Assembly: GCA_036365455.1 (NCBI GenBank)
Contig: JAWQUS010000001.1
Location: 24,227,001 to 24,291,000 of the forward strand
Length of the DNA stretch: 64,000 nt
Direction: 5' to 3'
Source: Macrosoma leucophasiata
Taxonomy: Eukaryota; Arthropoda; Insecta; Lepidoptera; Hedylidae
This document shows, in pieces, positions 1-11,335 of this stretch. Each line of letters begins with the position of its first letter. Within the stretch, counting starts at the first letter, position 1. A model generated the notes under the pieces. That model had not been told where the DNA came from, searched no databases, and saw only the letters and a list, made by a program, of their open reading frames with translations. A program made the translations under genes and the position numbers.

Positions 1-908
1 TAGTTGTTCTAGTATCATTTTTATAAAACGATGATTATTATTATTTTTAATTAGTTAATTCCAGTGCCATTACCATGATATAATAAAAGAGGAATTAGAA
101 TACGAGTTGTGACTTGTTGTTGCTCTGCAGATAATTCTTACCGATGTTCTACTATGATGGAAGAATTAAGAATAGAAAGAACAGCCCACACCATGTTATC
201 ATATTGCAGTTAAATTTGGGAACTTCTACAATTTTGTTTTATATTTCTTATGATATAGGGATTAGTTTCTGGTTTCTTGTTCCTAAATAATTTGATTTAT
301 TTACTCTCAAAATCCACTTTTAAATATTTCAATAATATTTTTTGTATTTATCTTTGTTGTACGAGTACCACCCAAAATATCAAAAGCAACCTACGATTTA
401 AGCTTTTGTAAGTGGTTTTTTTTAAATTCAAGAATCGCTTACCAACATGAGCGTTTTACCTTTTTCGTATACCTATAATTATCTTAAAATCGCATAACAT
501 CAACAACTTGACACTACTCCAAAACAATAAAGGATTTGACGCCATTACAATTGGAATCCAGAATGCCGTCCGACATTTTTCACCAGACAACATTATCAAT
601 TATCACCCCTCAGCCAAGACATGGTTTATGGCCAGCTCTAACATTCCATTCGTTTTGCTCTCACCATGGCCACGACCGTGATGCTATCGGCATAGACATT
701 TTTCGCTCCTAGACCGCAAAGGCTGACTCTGGATTGGGTATAGGCAGGTAATTAGTTTACGAATTTTAATCGCACTTATGCCTATATAAGTTATATAAGT
801 TAGTTACTTGGAGCATTGTTTAGCTTACGCAACTCTTTTATTTTGCTTCGATATAAAGCCTCGTGACTATTATTAATATAAAATTATTATGAATAAAAAT
901 TGTGTAAA
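1..908. other. AT-rich sequence, no gene seen
   Basis: Long A/T runs and only short open frames. A slightly more GC-rich patch at about 535-740 has no motif I recognise. No repeat family of this window is visible here. Confidence 0.5.
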
Positions 909-1050
909 AACGTAATTTGACGCTTCTATTCTCCGAAGAGATACACAGAGAGGTAAAATGCGTGCATTCAAGCATACACGCAAACGCCCGCGATTCGTCA
1001 GTTACGTTTTTAGGGTGATGCACATATTTCCGGGCATATTATCGAATTTC
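909..1050 (-). mobile_element. SINE-C 3' fragment
   Basis: On the minus strand this reads as the tail of the tRNA-derived SINE seen complete at 21903-22217: the GTGTTTGC-like stretch, the GCATGCATT-like stretch and a degraded final CTTCGGGGATT...GCGTGA segment. The tRNA-like head is absent, as in a 5'-truncated retroposed copy. It is diverged, so probably old. Confidence 0.6.
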
Positions 1051-1099
1051 GAAAGCGACATTTGGTAACTTCTGAAAAATTAATAAATGCCAGTAGTAT

Positions 1100-1390
1100 T
1101 AGTGGTAGAGCTCTAGTGACGGAGCTTAATCTACTTGCCGCTAAATGGTAGTGTTCGTATTACGGTCAAGTGGTACCTTGCCTTGTAATTTCTGACCCTG
1201 AGGTATTATAAGGCCGTAAGGTTGCCGCTCCTGAGACTTAAGGTGTTTATGCCCCTGTGCCTGAAATTACAGGACCATAAATTATCACCTGACCGGAACA
1301 CGATAGTGCTGAACACTACCATTTAGCGGCAAGTAGACTAGGAAATGCAGTGGTGCCTACGCCTGCAATTCCGTCGCTGGAACTCCACCA
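1100..1390. mobile_element. Family A, two copies joined as an inverted pair
   Basis: Positions about 1100-1212 match the first ~110 bp of family A on the plus strand (GGTAGAGCTC, then ACTTGCCGCTAAATGGTAGT). Positions about 1220-1390 match roughly the first 190 bp of family A on the minus strand, ending in GGAACTCCACCA. The two 5' halves face each other, giving a long inverted repeat with neither A-rich tail. This is not the structure of a normal retroposed copy. Confidence 0.7.
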
Positions 1391-1848
1391 TCATCTGTGT
1401 ATTGAACTTTAGTAATCAAAATGGCGCTACACAAATATTGATGTTTAAAAATTCTATGCCACAAACACAAAACCTTGATATTAACCGCAAAACAGCATAA
1501 CATTATACTTAAAACGAAGTCATATAAAGAGAACGGTAACAAACACCGAGCATAAAATTTTTAAATGCTTTTATAGTGTACACTTCATTCAGTTGTCAGT
1601 AAAAAAACGCAAATAAAACTTCTTTCAAAGGATTCTCGCACAATTTCCTTTATAATAATTAACTGAAATAATTAAATCGAATGAGATACGCGCAAAATGT
1701 GCATTTGAGATGCAACTATGTTGTCAAAATAACATTTTAACGAACAATTTTATGTGTTCGAGGAATTTCTGTTTAATCGAAGCGTTTACTTAATCGGTTG
1801 CATTATATTCGAACTGTGATGTTCAAAAATACCTACCTGCTATAGTTT
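1391..1848. other. AT-rich sequence, no feature seen
   Basis: Short frames only, no recognised repeat. Confidence 0.45.
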
Positions 1849-2132
1849 TTTTTTATGTAATAAAAGTGGCAAATAAGCATGCGGTTCACATTGATGTTAA
1901 GTGATGACCGCATCCTATAGACACCCACACAATGACCAAAGGTCAAAATGCAGATGCGTTACCACTCCTGAGGCCTAAAGTGTTATGCCTCTGTGCCGGA
2001 AATTACAGGGCCGTACTTTACCACCTGACCGGAACACGATAGTGCTGAACACTACCATTTAGCTACAAGTATATTAGGTAATGCGGTGATGCCTACGCCC
2101 TCGAGCTCCGTCACTGGAGCTCTACCACCAGT
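1849..2132 (-). mobile_element. Family A interspersed repeat, near full length
   Basis: The minus-strand copy runs from a T-rich start (the complement of the A-rich tail) through GTGGCAAATAAGCATGCGG and the block CACCTGACCGGAACACGATA, to the 5' end GAGCTCTACCACCAGTA. Family A is about 285 bp, begins TACTGGTGGTAGAGCTCC and ends GCTTGTTTGCCACTT...ACATAAAA. It has no coding capacity. The A-rich end suggests retroposition by a LINE. Its 5' end has a perfect GAGCTCC/GGAGCTC hairpin with loop AGTGAC. Confidence 0.85.
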
Positions 2133-2516
2133 AAAAACAGGACAGTACTAGACAGGAAACTCCTCTTGGTAGCACGGTTCCAGTTTCCAGAAAGCTTTAA
2201 TAGTTTTATGGGTGTCTTCGCATGTAACATCATAATTTGTAAGATTATTTGTAAAAATAAATTTTAAAAAAAGATTACATGAAACGTCTCACATAAATAT
2301 CTGACAAATCAATTCCCGTTTGTTCCCGATGTCTTCTCTATATAACTTCGGTGATTTAATTGGAATGAATACACATTGAACTACTTATTCTTTATTTAAA
2401 AAAATCAATGAGACAGCAGGCTTTTGGATATAGAGACCAGTTTTAAAATTCGTTGTCATATCTCAGAGATAAAAATGTAAACAATGCAAACTCCCAAGAT
2501 TCGCCGATGCGTTGTA
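2133..2516. other. AT-rich sequence, no feature seen
   Basis: No frame of note and no recognised repeat. Confidence 0.4.
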
Positions 2517-2605
2517 GTCCATGTTACCTAGTTGGCGAGCCTGTTGACATCTCCGAGCATCCTCCGAACTGAGAAACTTCCGAAAAAAGTAAAAACTCAC
2601 GGTTA
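2517..2605 (-). mobile_element. SINE-C internal fragment
   Basis: The minus strand matches the middle of SINE-C: GGCGA(A/G)CCTGTTG, then CATCTCCGAGCAT and GAAACTTCC. Both ends are missing. Short open frames overlapping it are artefacts of the repeat. Confidence 0.5.
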
Positions 2606-3358
2606 GGTATCGAATACAGGGCTCCGGCGTAGCAGTTCTTGGAGTAATGGAATCTTACATTACGCGTGGCTCCACACGCGCATGGCCGGTTTTTAACTTT
2701 CAACATAATTCGAGATATAGGTCCCATATCATCACAAATCAAAAGAAATAAATTTGGTTATTATCAAACCCTCCAAAAGGTCGCAGAGATTTCTAAGATA
2801 TTCAACAAATTGAGCAAAAAGTTTATAAATCAAAAACAATGCCAAATACCGATCGTGTTCCTAAACACTTAGGTCCCATGGACATTTGAAACAGGCATTT
2901 AATTTCCTTCAAACTGGATCCTATCCGAGTTCTTGAGAGGGCGGTAGTCTCTCTGTATTAGCGTATGTGGACACAAAGCGAGAACACCAACAAAAAAAGG
3001 CACAGCAAAAAATGTCTGCCGCCGCCCTATCTACAGCTCGCGATCCTGTCTCAAATAATGGGACAGAGAATGCTGTGGAGTGTATCGTTGTTAAGTAATT
3101 TGGATGCCGCTTTTTGGTTTGTAAGTATTACGTATTTGGCCACTATAATTTCTGACATCGAGTCAAAAGAGGCTTAGGAATGGTATTCTTAAGTAAAAGC
3201 ATGGAGTTTTACAATTCTTCAATGCATTATTTTTCGCTGCATACGACCATGATGATTTTTTTCATAAGATTGGGGTTTTTAAATGAATTTAAAAAAATAA
3301 AACACTGTTGCTCTATCAATCTCGCAAATCGGACGAGTAGCACCCAGCACAGAGTTTT
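2606..3358. other. Non-repetitive AT-rich sequence
   Basis: Several frames of 60-70 codons occur, but with asparagine- and lysine-rich composition expected of AT-rich non-coding DNA. No exon with flanking splice sites is convincing. Confidence 0.4.
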
Positions 3359-3460
3359 AACCGGTATACGATAGTGCTGAACACTACCATTTGGCGGCAG
3401 ATAGATTAGGTAATACGGTGGTGCCTACGCCCTCGAATTCTAACAAAGGAGCTCACCTGT
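3359..3460 (-). mobile_element. Family A 5' fragment
   Basis: Minus-strand match to the first third of family A: ATAGTGCTGAACACTACCAT, GCGGCAGATAGATTAGGTAA and GGTGGTGCCTACGCCCTCGA. The GAGCTCC...GGAGCTC hairpin is degraded and the 3' two thirds are absent. Confidence 0.7.
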
Positions 3461-3504
3461 AAAGTAGTTCTAAAGGTGATTTTGCTCTTGTAGTAATTTG
3501 GTTC

Positions 3505-3740
3505 TTTTGCCACTCTATGCTCTTTCCCAAAAGCCGGTCCAGTGAAGCACCCAGCCTTTCCAGCCACGTAAATCTACAGCAACAAGCTGTCACCATATTT
3601 CCGACCACTTTATATTGCTTCAAAATATTTAGCATTTTGCTGCATTGCGACTCTACGGTTCTCCCGCAGGTCGGCCCAGTAGAGCACCCAGCGTCCGCAG
3701 CCGCGTAAATCTACATCAACACGCTGTCGCTGTCGTTTTG
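3505..3740. repeat. Two-unit diverged direct repeat, ~138 bp period
   Basis: About 3532-3598 and 3670-3736 are related: both carry CCAGT(G)(A)GAGCACCCAGC followed by CGTAAATCTACA(G/T)CAACA and GCTGTC. The preceding CTCTA(T/C)G stretch also repeats, so the period is about 138 bp. The units differ at roughly one base in five. No coding frame spans them. Confidence 0.6.
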
Positions 3741-3894
3741 TTCTCATTCACTTAAGGCTCGCCCACCCTGCCCCCCTAGCCGCCGCTCATGTAACAATCG
3801 TTTTGTATTAATTAAAATTGTATAGATTCTGAAGTATGAGCATTGGTATATTGAATGATTCAGTGGTCACGTCTGGCATGCTAACTATTGTTCT

Positions 3895-4145
3895 TCTCTA
3901 CTGCTCACTAGTGAATAAGAATCCTACCGTTAGTGGAGTCAGTTAAACGAACAATAGCGATCAAACCATTCGTATAGGGCGGTAGTAATTAAGATTATCG
4001 CCACGTGATAGCCAATCTGCTTTCCAAGCATGACAATCATAGCCTATTCTCCCCTACTGACGCACAGTCCTGTTATGGCCATCTTCGGGAAGGCTTTAGT
4101 GCAGCAATGGATGCCTTTTGACGGTGATAATGATGATTGTTCTTC
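3895..4145 (+). mobile_element. Family E repeat (LINE-tail-like)
   Basis: Contains the family E landmarks: AACAATAGCGATCAAACCATTC, the GGGCGGTAGTAA block, TATTCTCCCCTACTGACGCA and GGGAAGGCTTTAGTGCAGCA, ending in a TGATGATGATT-like run. The end resembles the 3' tail of RTE-type LINEs, where AGCAGTGGACG-like sequence precedes TGATGATGA. The copy is internally deleted compared with 38505-38750. Confidence 0.6.
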
Positions 4146-5439
4146 TGGTAGGTACCTAAACGTCTTTCTTCTCCATATAACACAGCATACAACTTTCTCT
4201 GGTCTTCAATAGGTTCAATCCTTCAAAGCATTGATCCGTCTAAGTTTAAGCTTCTCAGAAAGCGGTTTTTGGACACCCAAACCTGGTAAGGGAAAGCCAA
4301 ATTAGATTCTTAGAAAAAAGAACTTGTAAGCCTATGGAATTGATATTATTGATATTTAATATGTACAGTATAAAGGTGGTCAATATCTACAAAGATATGA
4401 TCAACATCTAATCTCAAGACAGGTCAACCTCTCAAGATGGGTTTGAAACTTTATTATTGACTATCCATGTTTCAAAAGATACTAGTGGGTCGCTCTGCTA
4501 AAAATCGCATTTATTCAATAGTCTTTTTATTGATAATATAATTTTTATTTTTCTGGAGCTATATTTCACTGCCCTTCCACGGCTGGAGCTATTCAAAATG
4601 AGACCATGACCGTTTCTTTATGTGCGACTATCATCCCATAATCACTGGGACAAAATTGGGCTTACGCTATTAGTAATTTAATATGGAAGTATAGTAATCG
4701 TTAATCGTGGATATTGATAGTAATCGTTAGATAACTTGGAGTGATTCCTTTGTATTTATATCTAAGAAATTATATTATTTAAATAATAAGTACATAGGTA
4801 TATGAACAGCGTGACAATTTATTGGGTTTTTTAAACAACGTGTCCGTATGTAACAAATAAGTATCCCACAGGGCCAATTTGCAGCATGGAAGCAAAAGGG
4901 CTCACTAGTAGGAGACCACTATTCTTGTCATATGTACCGCCTGAACTCTTGCTTACCAGCTACATGAGTTTACCAGTATAAAGTTTACCGTCACAAACAA
5001 GCATTCCTTCAGCCTTAATATAATATTCCATCAAAATTACACGCCAATTTTTACATCGCAAATTAAACATAATCCAAAAATACAGCGAACATATTATTCA
5101 CAAGCGGTTTCACGAAAATAACCTGTCAACGCATCAAATAACGGCCGAAACCCGCGACAGCTCCATATCGTGTCACTGTCAATCGCCGAATACAAATTTA
5201 GAACGCAGTCAGCTGACTTTGACGGGAGCTGTCTGCGTTGACGTTCGATAACGTTTGAATTTCGAATGCGCATTTACTTTTAGAGGATGCTGCATTTTTA
5301 ATCGCGATTTTGAATAGTCATGAAATTGAAGAATGTATCCCACCAAAAATATTTTCATATAAAAATGTTGACAAGACGAGTCTAGTTCGCTTATTCTGTG
5401 AAAAGTTATCAGATATCGTATAAAGCCAATGTCCAAAGA
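4146..5439. other. Non-repetitive sequence, nothing recognised
   Basis: About 1.3 kb of mixed AT-rich and moderate-GC sequence (for example 5085-5260) with only short frames. The 75-codon minus-strand frame near 5209-5436 has no recognisable motif. Confidence 0.4.
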
Positions 5440-5605
5440 CTACACGCTCTAAACCTACTAGCCCTAACTTCAGAAACTCTACAATTTAGTCAAAATTTGT
5501 GAAAAAGTGGTCGGATCTCATGTACAGTCAAGATTCCTGACATATGCGCCCTAACTTTACTAGACCTAACATCACATACCCTACATTCTAGTTAAAACGT
5601 GTAGC
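5440..5605. repeat. Two-unit tandem repeat, ~101 bp period
   Basis: CTACTAGCCCTAAC...CTCTACAATTTAGTCAAAA at about 5456 recurs as TTACTAGACCTAAC...CCTACATTCTAGTTAAAA at about 5557. The units are diverged by about a quarter. Confidence 0.5.
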
Positions 5606-6490
5606 TTGGCCGTTTCGTTACTATAGAAATAAGATAACAAATGCCTATGAAATCTACGTGACGGTAGCAAAACGGCCAAGCCTGCCGTGGTCTGGGTAAA
5701 AGGCAAGGCAAAAAGGTTCTAGAAAGGCGACCTCGTACCAGAAGACTATAGGTATACATACTAAAGACGGTACTTGAATGATAAGAAGTTGATAATGATA
5801 TCAGCATACCTTATTAATGAAAAATCATAAATAAATAATTCAATAAAATTGGCAAACAAAAGAACAACTCTATTATGCCAACAAAAACACAATGACATCC
5901 ATTTGTGGATTAAAGACATTCCGTGAGCAAACCACTCGTAGCACCGAAACAAAATGTTCGCTAATTATTTCACCTCACAATCATGGACACTAAGTTGACA
6001 CGCCACGTCCCGATACGGTCACCTGCTCATTAGGGAATTTCTGTACAAGACTCTGCGCACACGCATACCGACTTTTTTAAAACAATTTTAAACGCATTTC
6101 CACGCTATCTGTCATCGCGAACGGACGCGTATGTATTGGGCGCCCGCTCGATTAAATCTCGCCCTGGTGGTCATTATAATAAAGTGACTCTTAATAGCCA
6201 CTGATAGTGACCAAATTACATGGGATATTTTTAGAGTACAGCTGTTTATTGGGCTTACAAATGTATTCTTATCTACACGTATTGTTTTCTGGACCCCAAT
6301 TACTCGTGGTTTATGTGAGAGTATTGAATCGATGTCCCTTTCGTTTGAATTTTTAATTCAATCTTATAATTTACTTTTTTGAAGTTATTTTCAAGCATCG
6401 CATCTGCTTTTTTCTAAAAGTTATTTTATGCAACACAAAAATATTGGTATGTATTTGAAAGAAAGAAAAAAATAATTAATTTTTTATTAG
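5606..6490. other. Non-repetitive sequence
   Basis: Mostly AT-rich. The stretch 5985-6170 has more CpG (CACGCCACGTCC, GGACGCGTATG, GGGCGCCCGCTCG) and is a weak candidate for regulatory DNA. No gene is seen. Confidence 0.35.
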
Positions 6491-6589
6491 AGAGACGAGG
6501 CACGAGAGGTTTGTCAGAACCGGGATGTCTGGCGCTCTACACTCTCTGCCTACCCCGTTAGGGACCTGGCGTGAAGATACATATATATA
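6491..6589 (+). mobile_element. Element D (short SINE-like, microsatellite tail)
   Basis: Matches the D core: GACGAGGCACGAGAGGTTTG, CTGGCGCTCTACACTCTCTG, CCTACCCCGTTAGGGACCTG and GCGTGAAGATACATATATA. D carries a simple AT/ATAC-type tail. Its last ~40 bp resemble the tail of SINE-C. The 5' 25 bp of the element are missing here. Confidence 0.75.
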
Positions 6590-7384
6590 ATTTTTTATTT
6601 ATATATTTATTTGCTTGGAAGTTTTTATAGTATAGATCATCGCATCTTTCAGTTGCAAGAATATTACAAACATACATGGTGTCGCTGCGCTGGTGGAGAG
6701 TCGTCCTTTTTTGAAGTCGCCTTAAAAATAAACAAAATGTTGACTGTTTCACATTTTTAATGAGACTTTGATAGCTAAGAGCTGAAGAAGCTGCTCTCCA
6801 ATGTAAAAAAAAGGCTGAAAACTCTAGAAAATTGGTCTTTCTGACTCATTTTGTTGACTTTTTTGTGAGCTAAATTCAAACATTTGTTTATTTCCAGGTG
6901 TGGTTTATTAAAACAACTGTACACTGGTAAGTGAAGCGACCACGTCTATAGGGTATTTGTCTAATTTTGGTTCTATCTATACATTTAAAGGTCATGTTTA
7001 GCTCAATAGGAATGACCCAAGGGCAAATATGAACTAATTAGTCGTAAATCGTTCGTTGAAAAGGTAGTTCCTAGTCATACACGGTCTGAAAAATTTCCTC
7101 TTTTGTGGAATTTAATGCAGGACTTTGTAAGACACAAATAAACTGCAATAGTACCTCAAAAGGGACGGGGCTAAACATTGACAATCACATTAGATCATCG
7201 ACGATATAACCTTTATGTGATCGATTCATTATTTAATATCAAGTGTCAATACAAAGTTAAAAAATGTCTCACAACATTGAGCTTATTTTGGAACAAAGTT
7301 CCTTATCGCGCGGTACACTGGCTAAGGGGCTAGGAGAACATCATGAAAAATCCTCACGACACTTTTGCTATAGTGCGTAGCGCT

Positions 7385-7625
7385 CGGAGAGAGGGCAGGC
7401 CGAGCATAGGATTCGACTTATTCGTTCTCTCTCTCTCTCTCTCTCGACAATGACAAGCGACCACGCGACGCGTGCGTCTGCTGTGTATGCCGTGTATTTG
7501 TCGTGTTCGTGTGTATGTGGTTTTAGTTATTTTTAATATTTTAAAAAATAAACAAGGTATTGTGAAAGTTAAGTTGAAGAGGAACTTCGTTCCAATCGGG
7601 TGTCCCACATGTGACACCTCACACA
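7385..7625. repeat. (CT)n tract and GC-richer segment
   Basis: A CT dinucleotide run at about 7426-7444 is followed by CpG-bearing sequence (ACCACGCGACGCGTGCGTCT) and then by AACTTCGTTCCAATCGGGTG and TCCCACATGTGACACC. I believe the last segment occurs widely in lepidopteran genomes, but there is no second copy in this window. It could be a repeat end or a promoter-proximal region. Confidence 0.35.
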
Positions 7626-8173
7626 GTTCTTACTCTTTACTATTGGTCAGAAATATCAAGTATTCTGTGGTTTGAAGTTATAATCTGATTATGTGCAATT
7701 ATTGGTTAGTGAATAAGGTAATTTTAGGGATTGTATAATTCGGATGTAATATGGGCATGGCGGGTGAATATGTGTTAAGTTGGTTAGTGGAGTGCCGTGT
7801 TACGGCTAATTAACCAGGATTAGTTCAGATTCAATGTAATGGCTGTAAAACGAGCCCTCTTAATTAGGTGTATGGTCTAGATCTCAATTATTTTGTGGGT
7901 TTCGGGTATATTTTAATGAGCGAAACAAACATCGTTTTCGAACAATTTAACTCCATACCTTAATTTTGATCACAATTTTTGAAGCTGAGGTAGGCACAGT
8001 TCGCTGTTTTGCGGTAGCAAATTCGAACTTCGAGTGGTAAAAGAAGGAAATTAAGGTTTTACTATTGGGAAATCAGTAAGTACCACTCTTTAAATTTAAA
8101 AATTTACTTACCTTTCGCATTTTGAATAGCACAACGCTATTAAATGGTATTTATATAAGGTAACTTGTGAATT

Positions 8174-8245
8174 GTAAGGCTTGACAGACGGACAGACAGA
8201 CAGAGGTATGAGTGATATAAGGCTTCCGTATAAACCCTAAAACTA
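8174..8245 (+). repeat. Short interspersed tail: GACAGACGG-type repeat
   Basis: TTGACAGACGGACAGACAGA followed by GAGTGATATAAGGCTTCCGT and AAACCCTAAAA. The same order (GACAGACGG, AGTGATCCTATAAGG, TTCC, GGAACCCTAAAAA) appears at 17140-17225, 26130-26235 and in reverse near 35255-35335. It is a mobile-element end of unknown class. Confidence 0.55.
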
Positions 8246-8590
8246 TCAAATCAGTTAGATTTGATCAAAAGACCGACAGACAGTTCCTGTTTTTTCTTGT
8301 AGATAAATGTTATGACAGTAACTTATCAAAGCGATGATAATGTTTAAAGGTTACTCCGATGCATCAGTACGCAAATCTATATGAAAATACAGCTGTTTGA
8401 TAGCGAATGTTTGGCCGATAGTGGACACTCGATAGTGATACGTTATCACGTCAACCCATCCATCACAACTCACTCTTGTCATCCACGTCGTATATCTAAT
8501 GGACTTGGATATCCAATATTAATGGATTGGTTTCTTTTGTTGATGTTTGTTTAGATTTTGTAGATTCACTAGATGGAAATATTCTAACAG

Positions 8591-9362
8591 TCAATCCAAC
8601 AACAGCGGTTAAACCATTCTAATAGGGCAGCAGTATAAATAACAACGCGGATGGACAGCAGCGTCACAGTACAAATATGAACAGTATGGAATCTACGTAC
8701 AAAACGTTCGACACGGCACACTCACTCCAACATGCGCAATATACGCATCGACGAGGCTCCTAAGTGGTTTTCGCGATGCTGCAGTAGCGAGTCACTCGCT
8801 ACTCGAGCATCGATGTGCATGTTTGTGTAAGTGTTTACACTGGTGGTAGAGCTCCAGTGACGGAGCTCGTGGGCGTAGGCACCACCGCATACTTGCCGCT
8901 AAATGGTAGTGTTCAGAACTATAATGTTCCGGTCAAATGGTAATGTACGGCTCTGTAATTTCCAGCACAGAGGCATAACACTTAATGCCTCAGGAGTGGC
9001 AGCGCATCTGTATTTTGACCTCTGGTCATTGTGTAAGTGTCTATAGGCTGCAGTCATCACTTAACATCAATGTGAACTGCACGCTTGTTTGCCACTGTTA
9101 TTACATTAAAAAAAAGAAAAAAGTGTGCATTTTCGAACATTTTGTACGTTAGATAATTTAAACGTTACATACTGTTAGATAATATTTGTACTGTGGCAGC
9201 GTACCGCAATAAAACTACCACCACTGCGGTCGCCAAGCCGCCTGCCAAACTTGGCGATTGTGACATACTCTCCCTTAGTGACGCACAATACTGTTGTAAA
9301 CGTTTTTTGGGGAAGGCTTTGTCCAAAGGACGTCTTCCGACTGAAGTGATGTTGATGATGTT
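8591..9362 (+). mobile_element. Family E repeat split by an insertion
   Basis: The left part 8591-8665 (AACCATTCTAATAGGGCAGC, GATGGACAGCAGCGT) and right part 9187-9362 (GGCAGCGTACCGCAATAAAA, CTCCCTTAGTGACGCACAAT, GGGGAAGGCTTTGTCC, ending TGATGTTGATGATG) join into a family E copy like 38505-38750. About 520 bp lie between, including a family A copy at 8838-9118. The GCAGCGT at both breaks fits a duplicated target. Confidence 0.6.
8838..9118 (+). mobile_element. Family A, full length, inside family E
   Basis: Starts ACTGGTGGTAGAGCTCCAGT and ends CTTGTTTGCCACTGTTATTA followed by an A-rich run. All landmarks are present. It lies within the sequence that splits a family E repeat, so this insertion is younger than that E copy. 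Confidence 0.88.
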
Positions 9363-9599
9363 ATGAGCGAGCCTATAGAAAGCGACACAATAGCAAGTCT
9401 ACTATTGTTTACAACGTGTAACAGAATTAAATGTACAACCCAATACTAGTTAGTTCAAAATCGATGACTGAATCGATTTTAGGCATTTTTAATATGGGTA
9501 ATATTTTATACCAAAATTAATTAGAATGAAGTAAATTATGGTCATCCATTTGTTGAGCAGTCAAAATATACTCAAATGAGACTAACGTCTATCCACAAT

Positions 9600-9649
9600 A
9601 AAATGCTAGTCTCAACAAGTTCATAAGAACTCGTTGAGACGTGCATTTT
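9600..9649. repeat. Imperfect 22-bp hairpin
   Basis: Arms 9600-9621 and 9628-9649 pair at 19 of 22 positions around a 6-base loop (CATAAG). The size resembles a short microRNA precursor, but the loop is small and the arms short. It may be a decayed inverted repeat. Confidence 0.5.
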
Positions 9650-11094
9650 TTAATGAATAATAATTTAAGAAATAAAATAGTGAAAAATGAATCTTATTAC
9701 TAGAGAGTGTTAAATAGGGGTACGCTAGTTACGCTACATTACATTGCGACAGTGTGCGTGTGTGAGTAGGTTTGTGTTTTATATGTGGCGGTAGGTACTA
9801 GTAGGTAGTGCAGTAGGGTAGTATGCGTTGGGTGTGCATACTGTTCGTACAAATTGAGGACAACTTATTTGTTTAATAAAAAATCTTAAATAAGGAATTT
9901 CAGTACAGTATTATGATTTTAACTCGATTTTCTAATCGGGGTGATTGAGAATGTGCATTATCCCAGTTACATGTTGTATAGAGTCCTATAGATACCGCTC
10001 AGAATTTCACTATGAGGAAATACCGCTTATGCTTTTCCAATCCATGCATACAACGTTTGTATCTGTAAAATATTATTTATTTAAATTTGTTTCTTTAGCA
10101 TTTGAAGGTTGAAAAAATATACGATACTTATATTTTCTAATTACAATTCAATAGTAGGTAGATACAAAATCAATTTTAATTCAAATCACAGATCTATATG
10201 TTTATCTCAAAATATTTATGAACGCATAGTAATAGTCCTTGTAAAAGTTGGTACTTACAATTCCAGTTCTTTCCAGAAAGTTAAGAATACTCAAGAAGAT
10301 TTTAAAATCGCATTGATTGAAAAGAATCATTGTAATTTAAGAAATTTGTCGCTCTAAACAATAAAATATGATACATTTTCTGAAACGTTTACGCTTATTA
10401 CGTGATGAATTAATCTCAAGTACCTAATGCATAACATATTCACTCATGAATAAAAAATTCAAACCCATACATCGATTATCGCCTTTAAAGTTTTGTAAAA
10501 CTCCATCTTCACCCATACCAAAATTGAGTTCGTACATCGTCTTCGAAGGAAAGAGACAGCCATTTTAATTAAAATCCGAAAGAGAAGACATAGGCCATAA
10601 CAATGCCAATTCAAAAGTCTTCAAATTAAGACAGTCCATCAAGTTTCAAGCGCCGTTTTATGCTCATCAAAAATGCAAGCCCGAAAGGCTAAACAAAAAC
10701 AGTTCATGCCAATTCATTAAAACTTTCTCCTAGATGACCCTTGGAGCGTACTATTTATACGGATAGTAGAAATTCCGAGCGACTGGCAACACTAACGGGG
10801 CGACAACGAGCCAAAGTTAGATTGCAAGACTATAACGCCGACTATAACACGAAGGAGCTTTTTACGGGCAACACTGGATTGCCGTTTGTCAAGTTTTATC
10901 ATAAACTTTAATAAGCGCTTACCGTTATGTACATTACTGAACGAAATGTCTTTATTTTGTATTATAGCTAGTAGATTTCCATTGTTGGAGCACAAGAGCG
11001 TACACGACACAGATCAAATTGCTGATCAAGTTGAGTAATATCGTGTTCATATAGATGAATAGGTTACGTGATGATCCCCCAAACACCAGTCATC
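9650..11094. other. Non-repetitive, AT-rich; nothing recognised
   Basis: Includes a TG/GTAGG-rich patch at 9745-9840 and an 82-codon frame at 10109-10357 that looks random. No repeat family is identified. Confidence 0.4.
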
Positions 11095-11335
11095 ACTTCA
11101 GCCGTATAATGGCCGCTGCTGCACAAAATTCTTCTCCAAAGATGCCCACAACAGCGTTGAGCGTCATTAAGGAAGAATATAGCATAATCACCGCGCTTGA
11201 TGTGCGGATTGGCGATTGCAGCGGCGGCTGATTTATTGCGGAACGCTCCTGCCCATCCTCTGTTATTGTGTTTACTACGGCCTGTTGGAATGGGTTGACC
11301 GCCATTGTTCTGTTGACTAACTGCACCAGAGGAAA
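11095..11335 (-). mobile_element. Family E repeat
   Basis: Read on the minus strand: GTTAGTCAACAGAACAATGG, AACCCATTCCAACAGG, GATGGGCAGGAGCGTTCCGC, GCGGATTGGCGATTGC in complement, and the tail with TGCTGCACAAAATTC in place of the usual CAGCAGTGGA region. Nearly full length, about 240 bp. The 77-codon frame inside it is not a gene. Confidence 0.7.

Noticed and set aside
7426..7446. (CT)n tract as a GAGA-factor promoter element
   Set aside because: A plain microsatellite is the simpler explanation. No promoter elements or exon structure support it.
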